DNA of 64,000 bases from NCBI GenBank assembly GCA_031963045.1, contig JASSUK010000015.1:124001-188000 (forward strand), written 5' to 3'. The stretch is from JASSUD01 sp031963045. Lineage in GTDB: Bacteria; Pseudomonadota; Gammaproteobacteria; Burkholderiales; Burkholderiaceae. A model generated the notes under the pieces. The model saw nothing but the letters and a program-made list of their open reading frames with translations, made no database searches and had not been told where the DNA came from. Made by a program: the position numbers and the translations under genes. This document shows positions 17,193 through 25,174 of this stretch, one piece after another (position 1 is the first letter of the stretch; every line of letters begins with the position of its first letter).

Positions 17193-17792
17193 ATGTCAGC
17201 CATTAACCACACCAGTTTAAGCTCAGCTCAACAATCTAGCCCCTCGTTAGGCTTCACGCTTATTGAGCTTATGCTAGTTGTAACAATGCTCTCAACCATT
17301 GCGTTATTCGCCGCACCCAATCTATCAAGTTGGATTGAAAGAAATCGCGTGGATGTAGCAGCCCGTGATTTTTTGTCGCACTTAAGCTATGCGCAGCATG
17401 AAGCCATTGGGCGTATGCGCTCGATCACGCTGTGTCGCGTTGACAAAACAGGGCTATGCAGCATGGCAGCACAACGCTGCGCCAACCACAATGCGGCATC
17501 TGAAGACTGGGGCTGCGGATATGCAGTACGCACTAAAAGCGCTTCAGACCGCACTTCTTTATATGCACAAACCCAGCTCAAAATCTGGCCTCTACAGGGC
17601 GATGTCATTATTAAAGGCAGCCCTGCCCCTCTTATTTTTAGGCCTCCAACTGGGCAGATCAGCACAGGTATACGCCGCTTTGAATTCGCACCGCGTGCAT
17701 TCACTACAACCTCATCAATGGAGTCTCTGAAGCGTTGTATCTATATAGCGGCAGGGGGACGAGCACGTTTGGCAAAGGGTGGATGCGCGTAA
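17193..17792 (+). CDS. fimT: type IV minor pilin, GspH/FimT family
   Basis: 199-residue pseudopilin. After a 20-residue leader the prepilin peptidase site G|FTLIELMLVV is followed by a hydrophobic helix and a GspH/FimT domain (NRVDVAARDFLSHLSYAQHEA, ITLCRVDKTGLC). Minor pilins form the priming complex at the pilus tip. It is the first gene of a five-gene cluster in the order normal for beta- and gammaproteobacteria. Confidence 0.92.
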   Translation: MSAINHTSLSSAQQSSPSLGFTLIELMLVVTMLSTIALFAAPNLSSWIERNRVDVAARDFLSHLSYAQHEAIGRMRSITLCRVDKTGLCSMAAQRCANHNAASEDWGCGYAVRTKSASDRTSLYAQTQLKIWPLQGDVIIKGSPAPLIFRPPTGQISTGIRRFEFAPRAFTTTSSMESLKRCIYIAAGGRARLAKGGCA

Positions 17793-17857
17793 ATATAAGC
17801 TTTAACTAGCTTATACAGCTTATTTTTCAACGTCTATCATCTTGCAGGCCATTTGCT

Positions 17858-18340
17858 ATGCCTATTATCTGGCGCGCGCTCACTATAAGTGGCGCTCAAA
17901 AAATGCGTGGTGAATCATTGCTTGAAGTGGTACTGGCATTATGGTTGCTGGGTACCGCTGCCTGGGCTGCTGTGCATTTTCATTTAAAAACTACGCACTT
18001 TTCCCATTCATTGCAGTGGCGCGCGCAAGCCATACATATTTTAGAGGCCACGGCTCAAGCGGTTGAGAGTGGCCAGCCTATTTATTCTGTGCAAGCACTA
18101 GCGAATAAGCATGCCGCGGCATTGCTTCCCGCAGGAGGTGTTTCTATCAAAGTCCTGCCTAATGCAACGCTACAAGTTGTAGATTTTGCAAGAGGACCAT
18201 TTCTAATAAAAGTAAGTTGGAATACACGATCTAGCAGATTAGCTTCATCGGCTTCGCAATACACTATGACTTCAAAAATGGCTAAAACACATGGCCTGAT
18301 AGGAGAGCCTGAAAGCGTTTATGTAGCTGTAATGCAGTAA
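17858..18340 (+). CDS. pilV: type IV minor pilin PilV-like
   Basis: 160-residue pseudopilin with processing site G18|ESLLEVVLALWLLGTAAWA. The glutamate at mature position 5 and the helix length fit PilV. The rest diverges strongly from model PilV proteins, so the assignment relies on its position between fimT and pilW. Confidence 0.8.
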   Translation: MPIIWRALTISGAQKMRGESLLEVVLALWLLGTAAWAAVHFHLKTTHFSHSLQWRAQAIHILEATAQAVESGQPIYSVQALANKHAAALLPAGGVSIKVLPNATLQVVDFARGPFLIKVSWNTRSSRLASSASQYTMTSKMAKTHGLIGEPESVYVAVMQ

Positions 18341-18362
18341 TTTTTATACTACGGGTTGAACT

Positions 18363-19223
18363 ATGTATCGTCTTAAGCCTGGAATAAGCGCAGATATGGC
18401 ATGCTCCGTCACCGCCTCTAAAAAATCCTGGCAAGGACATACCCTGCTCGAGCTTCTATTAGCGCTTTGTTTAAGTTCACTGGTTATCTATGCAGTTTTC
18501 TCTTTACATCAAGTACAACGTACTGCATTTCAACATATGCAATCTGAAACGCGCCGAGCGGAAGCAGGGTTTACTGCTTTGCATCTTATAAGCACGCATC
18601 TGCGATTTGCAGGTTTTACACCAGCGCTGCATAGTCAAAAATGGAACCCGATTTTTGGTTGTAGCTCAGGCAGACCGATGGGGCCGATGGGACACACTTA
18701 TTGCAAAACCGATCAGGCATTGCATTCAGATGGATTAGAAGTAGCTTATGTTGCTGATAGCTATTCTAGCGGAGGGGATGAGCCAATAGATTGCCTCGGG
18801 CAAGCGCTTGCATCCAACCATAATGATGGCTCTAAAGAAAAGAAACCTTTCCCTGGTGTGTGGTCTGTACAGCGCTTTTTTGTGCAAAACAGCAAGTCTA
18901 CGGGTCAGCCTGAGCTGTATTGCGATGGGAGTGGGCGGCTTGGCACGGCACAGCCTATTGTGGAAGGGGTTGAGCAGCTTCGAGTGCGGTATCGCTTGGC
19001 GCAAGCCAATGAAGCAGTGGATGCAGCTGCACTCGCTCCTCACCAGTGGGCACATGTAGCAGCTGTTGAGCTTTGTGTAGTGGTACGTGATGTTTTGGAG
19101 CCCAAAAAAGCAAAAAACCCTAGTTATATAGGCTGTGATGGTTTACATCACCACGCTAAAGACGGAAAACAGCGCAGGGCATTTAGTACCTGGGTGGCCC
19201 TTCATTTTGCGATGCGCTCTTAG
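18363..19223 (+). CDS. pilW: type IV minor pilin PilW
   Basis: 286-residue minor pilin with processing site G25|HTLLELLLALCLSSLVIYAV and the PilW-typical continuation TALHLISTHLRFAGFTP with disulfide-prone cysteines in the C-terminal half. It is expected to act with PilV and PilX in pilus priming. The stop codon TAG is formed by the first three bases of a family A element that fills the whole gap to pilX. Confidence 0.87.
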   Translation: MYRLKPGISADMACSVTASKKSWQGHTLLELLLALCLSSLVIYAVFSLHQVQRTAFQHMQSETRRAEAGFTALHLISTHLRFAGFTPALHSQKWNPIFGCSSGRPMGPMGHTYCKTDQALHSDGLEVAYVADSYSSGGDEPIDCLGQALASNHNDGSKEKKPFPGVWSVQRFFVQNSKSTGQPELYCDGSGRLGTAQPIVEGVEQLRVRYRLAQANEAVDAAALAPHQWAHVAAVELCVVVRDVLEPKKAKNPSYIGCDGLHHHAKDGKQRRAFSTWVALHFAMRS

Positions 19224-19346
19224 GGCGTGCCCTCAATTGTCCAAAAGGGTCCATATTTTGGGGAGCAGGAGCGAAGGATCCGGATGTACTTAAGTACAGT
19301 GAATACCTTGAGATGGGCCCTTTTGGGCAATTGAGGACACGCCCTA
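19221..19346. repeat. family A element exactly spanning pilW stop to pilX start
   Basis: Left end TAGGGCGTGCCCTCAATTG, CCAAAAGGG, centre GTACTTAAGTAC, right end CCCTTTTGGG, CAATTGAGGACACGCCCTA. The first TAG is the pilW stop and the last A is the first base of the pilX ATG. It is about 20 bp shorter in the core than the 144-147 bp copies. Confidence 0.92.
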
Positions 19347-19885
19347 TGCAAAAAACATTCAATCCGCCATCCCATAAACAAAACGGCATAGTTTTACTAG
19401 TCGTGTTGTTCTGGCTAGTGCTTTTGCAAATTGCAGCGCTATCTAGTCTTAGCGCTTCTACCTTACAAATCCGCAACCTACGTGCACGCTACGATGGATT
19501 ACAGGCGCAACACGCAGCGCATGCTGCCAACATACTATGTACTCGGTTATTTAAAGAAGGTCAGATACAAGCACGCCCATGGACATTATCCACACAGCCG
19601 GCTTACTGGCGTGAAGCAGGAGTCTTTGATGGCCCCCTCCATAAAGCCTCTGCTGTAGTGCGAGCATGGCCCCGTTCTATACATCCTCCACAGTGTTTAG
19701 TAGAGAGCTGGACTTTGCCTGATAAACCGAGCTCCTCTTTCTACCTCATTACAACAAAAGGCTTTGGTTCTGTGGAGCAAGCCGTTGCGTGGGAACAAAC
19801 TATGAGATGGAAAGAAAATGAAAAAGGAGAAGACTCAGAGGAAGAAAAATGGCAGCGTGCCCAAAGACCTCTCTTTCCTTCATAA
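19346..19885 (+). CDS. pilX: type IV minor pilin PilX-like
   Basis: 179-residue protein, MQKTFNPPSHKQNG|IVLLVVLFWLVLLQIAALS. It has the PilX/GspK-type N-terminus (no glutamate at mature position 5), followed by a polar domain ending in a charged tail (KENEKGEDSEEEKW). The frame is open to 19313 through the repeat, but the ATG at 19346 gives the normal short leader. No native ribosome-binding site is left: the upstream 120 bp is entirely family A element, so initiation must use repeat sequence or coupling. Confidence 0.82.
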   Translation: MQKTFNPPSHKQNGIVLLVVLFWLVLLQIAALSSLSASTLQIRNLRARYDGLQAQHAAHAANILCTRLFKEGQIQARPWTLSTQPAYWREAGVFDGPLHKASAVVRAWPRSIHPPQCLVESWTLPDKPSSSFYLITTKGFGSVEQAVAWEQTMRWKENEKGEDSEEEKWQRAQRPLFPS

Positions 19886-19903
19886 GAAAAGCTAGAGCCA
19901 TCG

Positions 19904-20395
19904 ATGAGAGCTAATCAACTAAAAAACCATAAAAAGACTGCACAAGCAATGTCGATTGATGAGATAAAACACCCTCACCATGAAAAAGGAATAAGTTTGC
20001 TAGAAGTGGTCTTAGTGCTAGCTATTCTGGTGATTTTAGGAGGATATGCACTCTCTAGCTACCGCAGCTATCACCAGAGAGGCTATCGATTAGCTGCTAT
20101 TACAGCAGTATATGAAGCCGCCTTTTATCTTGAAAAAATGCAAGATGCTGGCAAAGCTTATGCAATAAAACTCCCCCCAGATTTAGCACGTTCCCCTCGG
20201 CAAGGAGCAGCGGCCTATGCATTGAGTATGCAGACAGGCAACACCCAAAATGGAGGGTATAGCATCATCGCTCTTCCCTTAGAAAATGGGCCTATGCGCC
20301 GAGATAAATGCGGACGTTATCAACTAGATGCCACAGGGCAGCGCAATAATGGACATACCAGGCAATTCATAGGGCAATGTTGGGTAGGCATGTAG
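19904..20395 (+). CDS. pilE: type IV minor pilin PilE-like
   Basis: 163-residue pilin-like protein with processing site G29|ISLLEVVLVLAILVILGGYALSSYRSY and the PilE-type continuation RLAAITAVYEAAFYLEKMQ. The C-terminus carries cysteines (DKCGRY, GQCWVGM) that could close the D-loop. The leader of 29 residues is long; a Met at residue 16 (19949) would shorten it. Last gene of the pilin cluster. No major pilin, PilY1 or assembly ATPase is present in this window. Confidence 0.85.
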   Translation: MRANQLKNHKKTAQAMSIDEIKHPHHEKGISLLEVVLVLAILVILGGYALSSYRSYHQRGYRLAAITAVYEAAFYLEKMQDAGKAYAIKLPPDLARSPRQGAAAYALSMQTGNTQNGGYSIIALPLENGPMRRDKCGRYQLDATGQRNNGHTRQFIGQCWVGM

Positions 20396-20447
20396 ATTGC
20401 AGGTTTCAAAAAGACCGAGTGGTATGCATGTTGGCAAAGGATTTTTG

Positions 20448-20870
20448 TTATTTACTTTTATTCGTCGATGACAGTGCTTTTAAGCATATCAGCGCCCCCT
20501 TCCAAACCGTAAAGCCGACTAACCCCCATTTGATCAAGGGCCAGGCGCGTTTACCTACAAACTTTAACAAAGCGCTGCGCAGATAAGGGGTGGACAATAA
20601 GAAGGGAATGGCTATTTTGGCAAGCTGATACCGTGGCAGCCACTGCGATGCAATACCTTTTAAGCCTGCTTGCATAATCAGGTTACTTAAGCCACCTAAG
20701 GCGCCACTACCACTGAAATATTTTGAGCCACTCACTTGTGCACATGCTTGTGAAAAATCCTCACGCTCAGTAGCTAAACGCGCTAATAAAGCTTGTCGGC
20801 GCGAAGAAATAGAGGAAGAAGACCTATCAGACTTAGTGGTGTGAAAAGAAGAGGAAGAAGGTAGACGCAT
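20448..20870 (-). CDS. YqjK-like/hypothetical protein downstream of yqjE
   Basis: 140-residue protein with a Ser-rich N-terminus, a basic helix (SRRQALLARLATEREDFSQA) and a C-terminal hydrophobic segment (IKWGLVGFTVWKGALICL). In Burkholderia a protein of this size follows the YqjE-type gene in the same operon, and the RRQ-L-x-R-I/A-x-x-ER pattern resembles YqjK. An AGGAA ribosome-binding site supports the ATG, 27 bp after yqjE. Function unknown; probably an inner-membrane stress-related protein. Confidence 0.65.
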   Translation of the reverse strand: MRLPSSSSFHTTKSDRSSSSISSRRQALLARLATEREDFSQACAQVSGSKYFSGSGALGGLSNLIMQAGLKGIASQWLPRYQLAKIAIPFLLSTPYLRSALLKFVGKRAWPLIKWGLVGFTVWKGALICLKALSSTNKSK

Positions 20871-20897
20871 GGGAAATTCCTAGGTTGCTTTTGAATA

Positions 20898-21272
20898 TTA
20901 ATCGCTAGATGAAGCAAAGCGCCTTGCATCTTTTTCAAATTCACCTCGCGTAGCTTCAAAAGCAGCAGGGGCTTTGCAGATGCGATTGCATGCTTTTTTA
21001 GCACAGATCAGTGCAATCAGCGCATATAGTGCTGTGAGGCCTGATAAAACCTGCCAAAAATAGGTATCCCAAAACAAAAGTATCAGTAAAGCGCTAAGGG
21101 TAATAAAAGCCATCATCCCAAAGAACAAAGCCACCAATCCCATGAAAAATGCTGAGAAAATTCTTGATTTTTCCTCATGAAACTCCAGGCTCGCTAGCTC
21201 AAGACGAGTAGACGCCATAGATAAACCAGAAGCTAACAGGCGTTTGATAGGACTATTAGAAAAAGAGGCCAT
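20898..21272 (-). CDS. yqjE: YqjE/phage-holin-III-superfamily membrane protein
   Basis: 124-residue protein with two strong membrane helices (FMGLVALFFGMMAFITLSALL and the segment around WQVLSGLTALYALIALICA), preceded by an amphipathic LLASGLSMASTRLELASLEFHEEK helix typical of YqjE/DUF1469. The ATG at 21272 has an AGGA site upstream; the longer frame to 21392 starts in unrelated sequence. The usual YqjD/ElaB gene upstream is absent. These proteins are thought to associate with the inner membrane and are often RpoS-linked; the role here is inferred. Confidence 0.8.
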   Translation of the reverse strand: MASFSNSPIKRLLASGLSMASTRLELASLEFHEEKSRIFSAFFMGLVALFFGMMAFITLSALLILLFWDTYFWQVLSGLTALYALIALICAKKACNRICKAPAAFEATRGEFEKDARRFASSSD

Positions 21273-21392
21273 ACAAAATCCTTGAAATCTGAGAATCGGT
21301 TCAAAATCTTCTAAAAACCTTCTTATTACCGGCAGCATAATGCTCCGTTTATTGCCCAATAAGCAATATCCGATAATGCCTTTAAAATGCAA

Positions 21393-21528
21393 ATAGGTCG
21401 GCGGTGAGTCACATTCCCTACATGCGTACCACTGCCCCTTTAATCACAACCTTATGCAAGGTACAAGCAGGCTATAAAAGGCCTGTGGCCTGCATGTTGG
21501 GGTTCGTGCCTCACCCCAACCTACCGCT
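21393..21528. repeat. inverted pair of degenerate family B repeats
   Basis: A diverged minus-oriented copy (21395-21438: GGTCGGCGGTGAGTCACATT, ACATGCGTACCAC) faces a plus copy (21483-21528: TGCATGTTGGGG, TTCGTGCCTCACC, CCAACCTACC). The plus copy has lost the usual ACC before CCAAC. Confidence 0.75.
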
Positions 21529-21531
21529 ATT

Positions 21532-21807
21532 TCAATGTTTTGCGCCTATCACTCCGCCTACTACTGCCCCGCCAACTGTACCAATTGGGCCGCCTGTGAC
21601 TATATAGCCTAGCGCACCTCCTGCAGCAGAGCCAATCGCCGTGTTTTTTTGCGTATGTGTCATAGAGCTGCACGCAGATAAGCCAGTAAGTGCTCCTATA
21701 CTAGCGTAGCGCGCCAATTTACGCACATATGAAGGCCTAGAACCTGCCGAAAAATAAGAATACACCTTAGCCAGACTATGCAACCATTTTTTTTGGAATG
21801 CGAGCAT
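21532..21807 (-). CDS. small glycine-zipper outer-membrane lipoprotein
   Basis: 91-residue protein starting MLAFQKKWLHSL with an AGGAGA ribosome-binding site. A lipobox-like LSAC places the lipidated cysteine near residue 46, followed by a glycine-zipper region (GSAAGGALGYIVTGG, GTVGGAVVGGVIGAKH) as in OsmB/SlyB-type or glycine-zipper 2TM lipoproteins. The sequence before the lipobox is unusually long and basic, so either the start is internal or the signal is atypical. It probably sits in the outer membrane and lies just beside a family B repeat. Confidence 0.75.
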   Translation of the reverse strand: MLAFQKKWLHSLAKVYSYFSAGSRPSYVRKLARYASIGALTGLSACSSMTHTQKNTAIGSAAGGALGYIVTGGPIGTVGGAVVGGVIGAKH

Positions 21808-22163
21808 TGTGATTCTCCTATATGCATATGGTGCAACCAATTTGGCTAGATTTTTGCTGGAGTGAGCATCAAATATATAGCCAATCTGCCGTTATCAATA
21901 CCTAAGTAACTAAAATCTCTAGTTACCAGACTATTTTGGCACGCTGCTGGTTTGTTTTTTTCGCAAAAAAAGCTAGGCATATCCTCAATTAAGCCCAATA
22001 AACACAGCATTGGAACCAATAACGTAGAGAGCATATGAAGCGGAACTACCATACAAACAGAAACAATACAAGCTTACTTAAAGTATTTACAATGCAATAA
22101 GGAGTTTTCTATAGAATAGAAGTGATATTTCACCCAATCACTTTTATTTCTCCATAAAAAACA
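21808..22163. other. intergenic stretch, no gene supported
   Basis: A 68-codon minus-strand frame (21846-22052) has no ribosome-binding site and no recognisable family. The right part is AT-rich and probably carries the promoter of the Rpn-family gene. Confidence 0.4.
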
Positions 22164-23120
22164 ATGAGCCTCATTACCCAACCACACGATGCCTTTTTTA
22201 AGGCATTTATGAATGATGTTACCGTTGCACGGGACTTTCTGAATGTGCACTTACCGCCCTCTATTGTGGCGCGCTGTGATATGTCCACCTTGCAAATAGA
22301 AAGTGGATCATTTATTAGCCAAGAAATACGTCAAAGTTACTCTGATCTGTTATACAGCGTGAAATCGGAAGGAAAAGATCTCTATATTTATATGCTCATT
22401 GAACACCAGAGTGGAGCAGATGAGCATATGCTACTTAGGCTTCTCGAATACCAAGTTGCAGCTATGAGACGGCATATAGATCAGGGGCGGGGGAAACTAC
22501 TGCCTGTAGTAGTGCCCATACTTTTCTACCATGGAACAAAAAGCCCTTACCCTTACCCCTTGGATATTAGAGAGTGCTTCGACTTACCTCAATTAGCACA
22601 GCAGGTTTTCCCTGGTCCTATACAATTAATAGATCTGACTGTAACTCCAGATCAGGAATTGCAGACGCATGGCCGGGCAGCTGCGTTTGAGATGGTACTA
22701 AAACACATTAGAACACGAGATATTCTATTGCTTTTTAAAGATATAAGAGATGCGCTGCTGGCCCACCCACTTACTGTTGACAAGATAAAAACTATCTTGC
22801 AGTATTTACTAGAAAAAGGGGAATGCAGCGATAATAAGGCGTTTCACTCGCTAATCTTTGATACTGCACCGCACTATGGAGAAGAAATCATGACACTAGC
22901 ACAACAGTTTCGATATGAAGGTCAACAGAAAGGCCATGAAGAAGGGTTGCAAGAAGGGCTGCAAGAAGGCCGTGAAGAAGGGTTGCAAGAAGGAGTAGAG
23001 AGAACTGCTATAAATATGCTCAAAAAAGGCTTCTCTGTGATAGAAATTAGCGAAATTACAGGTTTTGATAAAATGAGGATTAATGCATTAGCCGCAAGCA
23101 TTCAACCTACTTTCCATTGA
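22164..23120 (+). CDS. Rpn family recombination-promoting nuclease/putative transposase
   Basis: 318-residue protein of the Rpn (RpnA-E, formerly YhgA-like) PD-(D/E)XK family. It starts with the family block TQPHDAFFKAFMNDVTVARDFL. The nuclease core is visible as D61 (SYSDLLYSV) and E80-x-Q82 (LIEHQSG). The C-terminus has a stretch of near-identical EGLQEG/EGREEG repeats (near 262-280) followed by a helical HTH-like tail (SVIEISEITGFDKMRINAL), as is common in this family. Rpn proteins cut DNA, promote RecA-independent recombination and have been linked to phage defence. All core residues are present, so it may be active. Confidence 0.93.
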   Translation: MSLITQPHDAFFKAFMNDVTVARDFLNVHLPPSIVARCDMSTLQIESGSFISQEIRQSYSDLLYSVKSEGKDLYIYMLIEHQSGADEHMLLRLLEYQVAAMRRHIDQGRGKLLPVVVPILFYHGTKSPYPYPLDIRECFDLPQLAQQVFPGPIQLIDLTVTPDQELQTHGRAAAFEMVLKHIRTRDILLLFKDIRDALLAHPLTVDKIKTILQYLLEKGECSDNKAFHSLIFDTAPHYGEEIMTLAQQFRYEGQQKGHEEGLQEGLQEGREEGLQEGVERTAINMLKKGFSVIEISEITGFDKMRINALAASIQPTFH

Positions 23121-23149
23121 AGGCACGCCCTACCTTCTCTTTCTATAAA

Positions 23150-23183
23150 AGCTCGGCATGCTACCGTTTGCTGGGCTTTTTTT
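23150..23183 (+). terminator. Rho-independent terminator after the Rpn gene
   Basis: AGCTCGGCA pairs with TGCTGGGCT (two G-U pairs), followed by a run of seven T. It lies 30 bp after the Rpn stop. A partial family A end (GGCACGCCCTA, 23122-23132) sits between the two. Confidence 0.8.
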
Positions 23184-23212
23184 ATCTATCACCCTATTAA
23201 GCACACGCTTTT

Positions 23213-24940
23213 ATGGCCTTCAACGCCCCTGCCGAATCTGGCACCCCTCCTCCCTCTCACTTCATCCGCAATCGTATTGAGGAAGATCAACGTTCAGGCG
23301 CCTTAGAAAACGGCATCAAAACGCGCTTCCCACCTGAACCGAATGGATATCTCCATATCGGTCATGCAAAAAGTGTTTTTTTAAATTTTGGGCTCCCATG
23401 CCAGTACGGTGGTGTGTGTCACTTGCGCTTTGATGACACGAATCCAGAAAAAGAAAATATCGAATATGTGCAGTCCATTTTCGAGGTGCTAAATTGGCTA
23501 GGCGTATCGTGGAGCAAGGATGGGGTAGATCATCTTTATTACGCCAGTGATTATTACGAAACACTGTACCGGCTGGCAGAGCGACTTATCGAGCAAGGGA
23601 AAGCGTATGTAGATAGTGAAAGTGCCGATGAGATTCGCCTACATCGAGGCACGGCTATTGAACCCGGCGTACCTTCACGCTATCGTGATCGCACAGTAGA
23701 AGAAAACTTAGATCTCTTTCACCGCATGCGTGCAGGCGAATTTAAAGAAGGTCAGCATGTGCTGCGCGCGAAAATTGACTTGGCTTCGCCTAATTTCAAT
23801 TTACGCGACCCGGTCATTTATCGTATTCGCTATGCCCACCACTACCGCACAGGCGACGCTTGGTGTGTCTATCCCTTATACGATTACGCGCACTGTATCT
23901 CCGATGCCCTGGAAAACATTACGCATTCTCTGTGCACACTAGAATTTGAAGATCATCGCCCACTATATGATTGGATTCTCAACACCCTAGCAGATGCAGA
24001 TGAATTAAAACGCCCTCTTCCGCAACAAATTGAATTTGCACGCCTAAACGTCACCTATACAATTACCAGCAAACGCAAGCTCCTACAACTAGTCACACAA
24101 GAGCATGTAGACGGATGGGATGACCCTCGTATGCCCACGTTGGCAGGATTGCGCCGGCGCGGCTTTACCCCTTCAAGCTTGCAACTCTTTTGCGAGCGTA
24201 TAGGCATTTCCAAAGCCGACTCTTGGATCGACATGGGTGTATTGGAACAAGCGCTACGGGATGATTTAGATCCCCGTGCACATCGCCTTATTGCGGTGCT
24301 TGATCCAATCAAATTAATTATCGACAACTATCCTGCAGGCGAGACCACTCAGTGCTACGCTCCACACCACCCGCATCAGCCCATCACGGACAATAGCACT
24401 GCACGCTTACTACCTTTTTCTAAAGAGCTATGGATCGAGCGTGAAGACTTTAGTGAAAACCCTGCCAAAGGCTTTTTCCGCCTCTTCATAGGCAACCGGG
24501 TGCGGCTGCGTTACGGTTTTGTTATTGAGTGCACAGGCGTAGACAAAGATGCAGAAGGCAATATTACCGCCGTACATGCAAACTACTTCCCAGACAGCCA
24601 ATCTGGCACGCCAGGAGCCAATACCTATAAGGTGAAAGGCAATATCCACTGGCTCAGCATCGCACATGCTCAGCCTGCGCCAGTACGGCTATACGACCGG
24701 CTCTTTAATATCCCCCGCCCAGACGCAACAGAACATCCGTTCACAGAAAACCTCAATCCCACGTCCAAACGCACCATCCAAGCCTGGGTAGAGCCTGGTG
24801 CACAGGCGCTACCCCCAGAAACACATGTGCAATTCGAACGGCATGGCTATTTCGTTACAGATCGATTTGACAGCGCAATAGGTAAACCGGTCTTTAACCG
24901 CATAACTAGTCTAAAAGATAGCTGGGGGGCAGCAAAATAA
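23213..24940 (+). CDS. glnS: glutaminyl-tRNA synthetase
   Basis: Class I aminoacyl-tRNA synthetase, 575 residues. The HIGH motif appears in FPPEPNGYLHIGHAKS and the KMSKS-equivalent as ITSKRKLL. Other family blocks are FDDTNPEKENIEYV, AHCISDALENITHSLCTLEFEDHR and GWDDPRMPTLAGLRRRG. The C-terminal anticodon-binding beta-barrels run to KPVFNRITSLKDSWG, the usual end. Length is normal. The gene follows a terminator, so it has its own promoter. Confidence 0.97.
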   Translation: MAFNAPAESGTPPPSHFIRNRIEEDQRSGALENGIKTRFPPEPNGYLHIGHAKSVFLNFGLPCQYGGVCHLRFDDTNPEKENIEYVQSIFEVLNWLGVSWSKDGVDHLYYASDYYETLYRLAERLIEQGKAYVDSESADEIRLHRGTAIEPGVPSRYRDRTVEENLDLFHRMRAGEFKEGQHVLRAKIDLASPNFNLRDPVIYRIRYAHHYRTGDAWCVYPLYDYAHCISDALENITHSLCTLEFEDHRPLYDWILNTLADADELKRPLPQQIEFARLNVTYTITSKRKLLQLVTQEHVDGWDDPRMPTLAGLRRRGFTPSSLQLFCERIGISKADSWIDMGVLEQALRDDLDPRAHRLIAVLDPIKLIIDNYPAGETTQCYAPHHPHQPITDNSTARLLPFSKELWIEREDFSENPAKGFFRLFIGNRVRLRYGFVIECTGVDKDAEGNITAVHANYFPDSQSGTPGANTYKVKGNIHWLSIAHAQPAPVRLYDRLFNIPRPDATEHPFTENLNPTSKRTIQAWVEPGAQALPPETHVQFERHGYFVTDRFDSAIGKPVFNRITSLKDSWGAAK

Positions 24941-24952
24941 GTAGTTAGCCCT

Positions 24953-24979
24953 GATGCCCTCATTATTAATGAGGGCATC
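24953..24979. terminator. 27-bp hairpin after glnS
   Basis: GATGCCCTCATT, ATT, AATGAGGGCATC is a perfect 12-bp stem with a 3-base centre, 12 bp after the glnS stop. There is no T-run on the plus side. It probably stabilises or terminates the glnS transcript. Confidence 0.6.
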
Positions 24980-25174
24980 ACATCTAAGGCAACCTCGCCT
25001 CTTCTGCAATCTGTGCATATAGACAACCTACGAGCTCATCTCAATCATCCCCACTTCGCCTGCCCGAAATATCTTTCGCTTTACAAGCATGTTTTTTTAT
25101 TTTTCGTGTTTAATTATTTTTATAAGGGTTGCTTATAACAAGCTCTCTGTAAAACAATGCGCGGAATAGAGATC

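Noticed and set aside
20377..20586. 69-codon plus-strand frame after pilE
   Set aside because: It lies antisense to the well-supported 140-aa gene and includes a family B scrap.
21846..22052. 68-codon minus-strand frame with a hydrophobic start
   Set aside because: No ribosome-binding site, no family similarity, and located in AT-rich intergenic DNA.
22164..23120. Calling the Rpn gene an insertion sequence
   Set aside because: No terminal inverted repeats or target duplication were found around it; it is a nuclease gene of a family that only bears a transposase label historically.
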